This document shows positions 4,965-8,981 of a stretch of 8,981 bases of DNA, piece after piece; position 1 is the first letter of the stretch; each line of letters starts with the position of its first letter. This stretch comes from Sporomusa sp. (lineage in GTDB: Bacteria > Bacillota_C > Negativicutes > Sporomusales > Sporomusaceae), in NCBI GenBank assembly GCA_029256645.1, contig JAQSXM010000112.1, forward strand, positions 1-8,981, given 5' to 3'. The translations under genes and the position numbers were made by a program. The notes under the pieces were generated by a model. That model saw only the letters and a program-made list of their open reading frames with translations. It did no database searches and was not told where the DNA came from.

Positions 4965-6249
4965 TTTGCCACCCCGCTTTACGGCGTACTAAAACCACAT
5001 TGGCAACAAGAAAACCTATGCCGATTAAAACAAAGATGACGCCACGCACGACAAAACTTACATCAATATCAAAAAAACGGGCAACAATCAGCGCGGTAAG
5101 CATGATCATACCAAGATTTACAATACCAAGATGGAATTCCCGTACCCCTTTGGAGATAATACTGATGCTCAGCCACAGCATATAACCGTTTAAAATAAGT
5201 GTAGCTCCCAAGCCGCTGCTGTCATAAAACTGGACCAGATACGCCAGGCCGACGACACAGGGTATCAAAGCGAACTGCCTGGCTTCCCGGTTCTGTTGTT
5301 TGACAAGCATACCATTTCCGCCAAGCACCATAAGTAACAGCACAGCGGCGAGTAAACACGCAATTAAAGGCGGCGAGTTCCAGCCTGATGTTATATGCCG
5401 CCAGACGTCATTGAAGGTCAGGATGAAGGACAAAATAATACTCCCGGTCATACCTACCCCTGTAAACGGCATGCGCCAGCCTTGGTCCGGACTGGTAAAC
5501 CATAGCTCGCCAACCAGGTACGTTATGCCAAATAACGCGCTAAAAATGAGAAAACCCAGTTGGTCCAGATAGCCTGAAAAAGCGGTTGCAAAACTAATAT
5601 AGCAACAGACCGTCAACACCCAGAACGAAATAATGGTTGTATTTGCATAACGGTTGTTTTTCAGTAATCCCCAATAATACGGCATCGCCGCACCAAGTAG
5701 TACCCAGATAAATTGCTTGCTGACCCCATAATGACTACCTGTCCAAAAAGTGATTCCAACAGTATACAGCATTGCCACACTGGCTGATTTCATCAAATAC
5801 ATTAAAGGCAGCGACAGCAGCATCCAGGTGAGCAGAAAGATATCAGTGTCTTCCACCAGATGATAGGTCTGTCCGACTAAAGCCATTGCTGCGCCAACCA
5901 TCAGCATCAACAAGGTAGCAGCCCCTTCACGCCACGCTGTACTGTCACGTTTACACCAGAGCACGCCGCCGGCAATTACCTGAGCTGTCACAAGCAGGCA
6001 CATTGAAATGGCCAGGCGGTTTATCTTCGTTAACTGAGCCCAGTTATGAGCCAGAATCAGGATAATGCCCAGTCCGACCAGCAAAGCGCCAATCACGCCG
6101 AAGATAACGAGAAAAGTCCGTGTTCCGGTTGTATCGGTAACAGGACCATAGTATTTTTTAATTCGTTCTGCACTCTCAGCCGGAATGACGCCCTTAGCCA
6201 CAAGCTCCGGCAACTGCTGATACAGCCATTCCACCGCTTTTTTATTCAT
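4954..6249 (-). CDS. DUF2157 domain polytopic membrane protein
   Basis: 431 residues. A short cytoplasmic N-terminal region (MNKKAVEWLYQQLPELVAKGVI ... ERIKKYYG) is followed by about a dozen hydrophobic segments, beginning near residues 46-67, 79-98, 110-126, 137-152 and 155-172. The AHNW (67-70) and LVGQTYHL (124-131) segments are DUF2157 hallmarks. The ATG at 6247-6249 is preceded by AGGAG at 6258-6262 with eight-base spacing; a longer TTG start at 6267 would put the ribosome binding site inside the gene and is rejected. It is followed directly by its usual GDYXXLXY partner with overlapping reading frames, so the two products probably form a membrane complex. The molecular role is unknown. 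Confidence 0.87.
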   Translation of the reverse strand: MNKKAVEWLYQQLPELVAKGVIPAESAERIKKYYGPVTDTTGTRTFLVIFGVIGALLVGLGIILILAHNWAQLTKINRLAISMCLLVTAQVIAGGVLWCKRDSTAWREGAATLLMLMVGAAMALVGQTYHLVEDTDIFLLTWMLLSLPLMYLMKSASVAMLYTVGITFWTGSHYGVSKQFIWVLLGAAMPYYWGLLKNNRYANTTIISFWVLTVCCYISFATAFSGYLDQLGFLIFSALFGITYLVGELWFTSPDQGWRMPFTGVGMTGSIILSFILTFNDVWRHITSGWNSPPLIACLLAAVLLLMVLGGNGMLVKQQNREARQFALIPCVVGLAYLVQFYDSSGLGATLILNGYMLWLSISIISKGVREFHLGIVNLGMIMLTALIVARFFDIDVSFVVRGVIFVLIGIGFLVANVVLVRRKAGWQNDK

Positions 6250-6282
6250 AAATAACGCTCCTGCCAATACATTTTACTATGT

Positions 6283-6543
6283 CTATTCTCTTACCCTGGC
6301 AGTATAATATTCCTTCAACTCTGCTTTAACTGCGTTATCCAAACGATGCCACCGTACTCCCTGAACGGCACCCTCCAGCGCATACAGCATTGACAAGCAG
6401 GCTCCCTGATCATTGGCGCGAATTCGCATAAATGCAGCTTTACTGCCTAATGCTCTTAAGGCCACGCTGTCAGATATTCCTGCAGTTTTTAACCGCTCAG
6501 CCAATACTATACCAATATTCGGCAATTCGCTTAGTTGTGACAT
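6283..6543 (-). CDS. TfoX/Sxy C-terminal domain protein
   Basis: An 86-residue protein consisting of only the TfoX C-terminal domain: LSELPNIGIVLAERLKTAGISDSVALRALGSKAAFMRIRA, then LSMLYALEGAVQGVRWHRLD. The domain is a helix-hairpin-helix-like fold. In Haemophilus and E. coli the full protein (about 200 residues) controls competence genes together with CRP, but the N-terminal domain is absent here. Stand-alone C-terminal domains are common and their role is not settled. The ATG at 6541-6543 follows AGGGGG with suitable spacing. It lies 12 bases after recQ and 33 bases before the DUF2157 gene, so it is co-transcribed with both. Confidence 0.85.
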   Translation of the reverse strand: MSQLSELPNIGIVLAERLKTAGISDSVALRALGSKAAFMRIRANDQGACLSMLYALEGAVQGVRWHRLDNAVKAELKEYYTARVRE

Positions 6544-6555
6544 CCAGTTACCCCC

Positions 6556-8727
6556 TTAAGTCCCGGCAACACCAAAATGCTTACATAATACAGCCTTAAT
6601 GGCAGCATAGCTAACAGCATCAGGCAAAGCATCTTTAAGCGGCTTTAACTGTTTACCGCCAACTTCTTTAACCTTTGCAATAATTAGCTCTTCATACTGG
6701 ACCGGGATAAGCCTGTCCCAATCAACAGTATGCCCCTCCTGAGCGCACCGGACCAGATGGTTTTGCACAGTGTTAGTTGTCAGGTCCCTTGTGGCGGCAA
6801 TCTCATCCAGCTCAGCCCCCTGCCGGTACATGCCAAGGGTAATCACATGACTAGGTTCGGTCTCAGCTTTGCTGCTGCTCTTGTTAGCTGCCACCTTCAC
6901 CTTCTTCGCCGGTTGATGCTCAATTACGGCCGTTGTACTGCCGGCAGCAGCAATATTCTCTGCCAGATATTTGGTTATAACTGCCAGGAATTCTCCGCCA
7001 TATTTCTGCAGTTTTAGCTCACCAACACCCTTAATTTGCCGTATGGCAGCAAGATCAGCCGGGCGGTGCTGACTCATTTCCCGCAGGGTTGTATCGGCAA
7101 ACACGACAAACGGCGGTACCCCTTCCCGCTCAGAGATCCGCTTACGGCACACGCGCAACAGCTCAAACAAGCTATCATCAGCAACCAGCGGCTGGCGTTC
7201 AGTAAATACCTTTTGCCATACCTGGGCTTCACTCCTCAGTACGGTCATGGCCTCAGGCCCCAGCTTTACCACCGGATACTCGCTTTCGGTCAAACGCAGA
7301 TACCCTGTGGCTACCAGCCGCTGCACCAGTGTCTTAATATCCAGCACGGTGCGTTCAGCCATCAAACCATAAGTCGGCAACCGGTCAAAACCCAGTTGCT
7401 GGACTTTTTTATTTTTTGAACCCTTTAGTACATCAGCAATCACTGCAATACCGAAACGCTCTTTCATCCGGTAGACGCAGGAAAAAACTTTTTGAGCATC
7501 AACCGTAATATCGACCTGTTCACCATCAGCGGTACAGTTGCCGCAATGGCCGCAGCCTGCACCAACTGCCGGTTCGCCAAAATAACTCAGTATATATTGC
7601 CGCAGGCAGGCAGGGGTGTGACAATAATCCACCATCTCCTGCAATTTTTTAAGTTCATGCTGTTTACGTTCAGGATGTTCTACCGACTTATCAATCAGAA
7701 ACCGTTGTAAGAGCGGGTCCTGCGGACCGAACAGCAGGATACATTCACCAGGTTCACCATCGCGCCCGCTGCGTCCAGCCTCCTGATAATATGATTCCAT
7801 ATTTTTCGGCATGTTATAGTGCACAACATAGCGGACATTGGATTTGTCGATCCCCATGCCAAAAGCATTTGTCGCCACCATAACCCGGACATCATCATAG
7901 AGGAACCGTTCCTGCTGCGACATGCGTTCATCATCACTTAATCCGGCATGATACCGGCCGGCGGCATAGCCTTTTTTCCGCAGCAATTCATACAAACCAT
8001 CGACCTCTTTGCGGGTAGCCGCATAGATAATCCCTGATTGGTTGGTATTGGCCTTAACATATTGCAGCACAAACTGCTGCTTATTCTCGCCACGCATGAC
8101 AGTAAAGGACAGATTGGGCCGGTCAAAGCCGGTTATATGGACCTGCGGCCACTGCAGTGCCAGCAAGCTCGAAATATCGGTCTTAACCTCAGGGGTTGCC
8201 GTGGCGGTAAACGCACCAATGACCGGGCGGTTGGGCAGATTTGCAATAAATGTACTAACATTCCGGTAGCTTGGCCGAAAATCATGTCCCCATTGGGAAA
8301 CACAATGGGCTTCGTCAATCGCCAGCATACTGATACTAAGCTCGCCTACTGCGGCCTGAAACCAGTCGGCCGTCAGCCGTTCCGGGGCTACATATACCAG
8401 TTTGAACCGCCCGGCCCGCATCTGCTGCAGCCGCCGCCCAGCCTCCGAACCAGTCAGTGAGCTATTGATAAAGGTAGCCGGTATCCCTTGTTCGGTTAAC
8501 GCATCCACTTGATCTTTCATCAGCGAGATAAGCGGTGAAACAACGACCGTAATACCTGGCAATAACATCGCCGGAATCTGAAAGCACAGTGATTTGCCTG
8601 CCCCGGTGGGCATAATGGCTACAGTATCTTTACCATTAAGCAAGCTGGCAATGACTTTAGCCTGTCCTGGCCGGAATTCATCATACCCGTAATATTTTTT
8701 TAACACTTTACGCGCCATCTCTAGCAT
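6556..8727 (-). CDS. recQ: ATP-dependent DNA helicase RecQ
   Basis: A 3'-5' superfamily 2 helicase acting in recombination and replication-fork repair. 723 residues from the chosen start. Helicase domains: GYDEFRPGQ (14-22), Walker A PTGAGKS (40-46), DEAH (138-141) followed by the RecQ aromatic loop [19 protein letters not shown] (174-179), [11 protein letters not shown] (285-295) and [10 protein letters not shown] (315-324). The zinc site uses Cys374, Cys392, Cys395 and Cys398. An RQC winged helix follows (about 405-500), then HRDC (about 518-590, ending [13 protein letters not shown]). After a Lys/Ser-rich linker (about 595-625), residues 626-715 form an extra helix-turn-helix-like region seen in many Firmicute RecQ proteins. 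The start ATG at 8725-8727 follows GGGAGAG. The reading frame is open 18 codons further (to 8781), but that would overlap the upstream gene. It lies 23 bases downstream of the ArsC-like gene. Confidence 0.96.
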   Translation of the reverse strand: MLEMARKVLKKYYGYDEFRPGQAKVIASLLNGKDTVAIMPTGAGKSLCFQIPAMLLPGITVVVSPLISLMKDQVDALTEQGIPATFINSSLTGSEAGRRLQQMRAGRFKLVYVAPERLTADWFQAAVGELSISMLAIDEAHCVSQWGHDFRPSYRNVSTFIANLPNRPVIGAFTATATPEVKTDISSLLALQWPQVHITGFDRPNLSFTVMRGENKQQFVLQYVKANTNQSGIIYAATRKEVDGLYELLRKKGYAAGRYHAGLSDDERMSQQERFLYDDVRVMVATNAFGMGIDKSNVRYVVHYNMPKNMESYYQEAGRSGRDGEPGECILLFGPQDPLLQRFLIDKSVEHPERKQHELKKLQEMVDYCHTPACLRQYILSYFGEPAVGAGCGHCGNCTADGEQVDITVDAQKVFSCVYRMKERFGIAVIADVLKGSKNKKVQQLGFDRLPTYGLMAERTVLDIKTLVQRLVATGYLRLTESEYPVVKLGPEAMTVLRSEAQVWQKVFTERQPLVADDSLFELLRVCRKRISEREGVPPFVVFADTTLREMSQHRPADLAAIRQIKGVGELKLQKYGGEFLAVITKYLAENIAAAGSTTAVIEHQPAKKVKVAANKSSSKAETEPSHVITLGMYRQGAELDEIAATRDLTTNTVQNHLVRCAQEGHTVDWDRLIPVQYEELIIAKVKEVGGKQLKPLKDALPDAVSYAAIKAVLCKHFGVAGT

Positions 8728-8750
8728 ATGTCTACTCTCCCATTTTAAAA

Positions 8751-8981
8751 TTAGCTCCAGCTTGCCCAAACCTCCGGGCAATACCCAACTGTAGCCTTGG
8801 CGCCGTTCCGGACTATCGGGGTCTTTAACAGCAGCGGATGATTCAGCAACTGCTCTTCCACATTATGCACTAGGTACTTTAGATTGCGTTTTTCATATTC
8901 TTTACCAGTTTTATCAATAAGGTTTTCCAACCCGCCGACTGACGCCCTCACTTTGTCCAGTTCACCCTTGCTTAAACCGCG
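8751..8981 (-). CDS. ArsC/Spx family protein (arsenate reductase-like), C-terminal part
   Basis: The last 76 residues of a gene that begins beyond the right edge; family members are about 115-130 residues. The visible part reads [17 protein letters not shown] ... [21 protein letters not shown], then [16 protein letters not shown] and [10 protein letters not shown]. This matches the ArsC-like thioredoxin fold of Spx, ArsC and YffB relatives, including the conserved PLLLKTPI-R segment whose Arg lies in the active site. The Cys motif that would separate a true arsenate reductase from Spx-like proteins is in the missing N-terminus. No arsR or arsB is visible, so an arsenic role is not supported. 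It is the first visible gene of the minus-strand operon, 23 bases before recQ. Confidence 0.86.
   Translation of the reverse strand, partial: RGLSKGELDKVRASVGGLENLIDKTGKEYEKRNLKYLVHNVEEQLLNHPLLLKTPIVRNGAKATVGYCPEVWASWS

Noticed and set aside
6250..6267. Longer TTG start of the DUF2157 protein (MAGALF...)
   Set aside because: The AGGAG that serves the ATG at 6249 would lie inside the coding region, and no ribosome binding site precedes 6267.
8038..8460. 140-residue plus-strand ORF opposite recQ
   Set aside because: It lies wholly antisense to conserved helicase motifs, has no family features and no ribosome binding site context. It is a shadow of recQ, as are the other ORFs opposite 4600-8300.
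8728..8781. Longer N-terminus of RecQ
   Set aside because: The extra 18 residues do not resemble RecQ, overlap the end of the ArsC-like gene, and lie upstream of a good ribosome binding site for the ATG at 8727.

Overview
The window looks like chromosome from a low- to mid-GC Firmicute. Shine-Dalgarno sites are strong (AGGAGG-type), TTG and GTG starts are used, the sigma-A promoters are near consensus, and the gene families (type I-beta DAHP synthase, YwbE, RecQ with a C-terminal helix-turn-helix region, a lone TfoX C-terminal domain) fit. My best guess is an anaerobic Negativicute of the Sporomusa/Pelosinus kind, but this is inference from gene content only. No RNA genes, CRISPR arrays, insertion sequences or phage genes were found.

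Left part (1-2312). A threonine aldolase-type gene leaves the window on the minus strand. It is separated by a divergent promoter region from an aromatic amino acid biosynthesis gene on the plus strand, aroF (DAHP synthase). Between the promoter and aroF lies a 40-codon ORF packed with Phe, Tyr and Trp codons (TAC TTT TTC TTT TTT GCT TGG ... TTT TTT). An intrinsic terminator follows, and a competing antiterminator pairing can be drawn whose 5' arm sits on the leader stop codon. This is the layout of a ribosome-mediated attenuator for the first step of the shikimate pathway and is the most interesting item in the window. A very long hairpin, probably a REP-like element, fills the space between aroF and the convergent ywbE.

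Middle part (2313-4141). A complete class D beta-lactamase gene with a signal peptide is closed by a strong terminator. It is followed by an unusual one-piece regulator that joins a phosphothreonine-binding FHA domain to an OmpR-type winged helix.

Right part (4136-8981). Six tightly packed minus-strand genes look like one operon: an ArsC/Spx-like protein (partial), recQ, a TfoX C-terminal domain protein, a DUF2157 polytopic membrane protein, its usual GDYXXLXY partner, and a small GIY-YIG nuclease. Four are linked to DNA handling or redox by family and two to an uncharacterised membrane module. The last gene overlaps the convergent FHA regulator by six bases, with no terminator between them.
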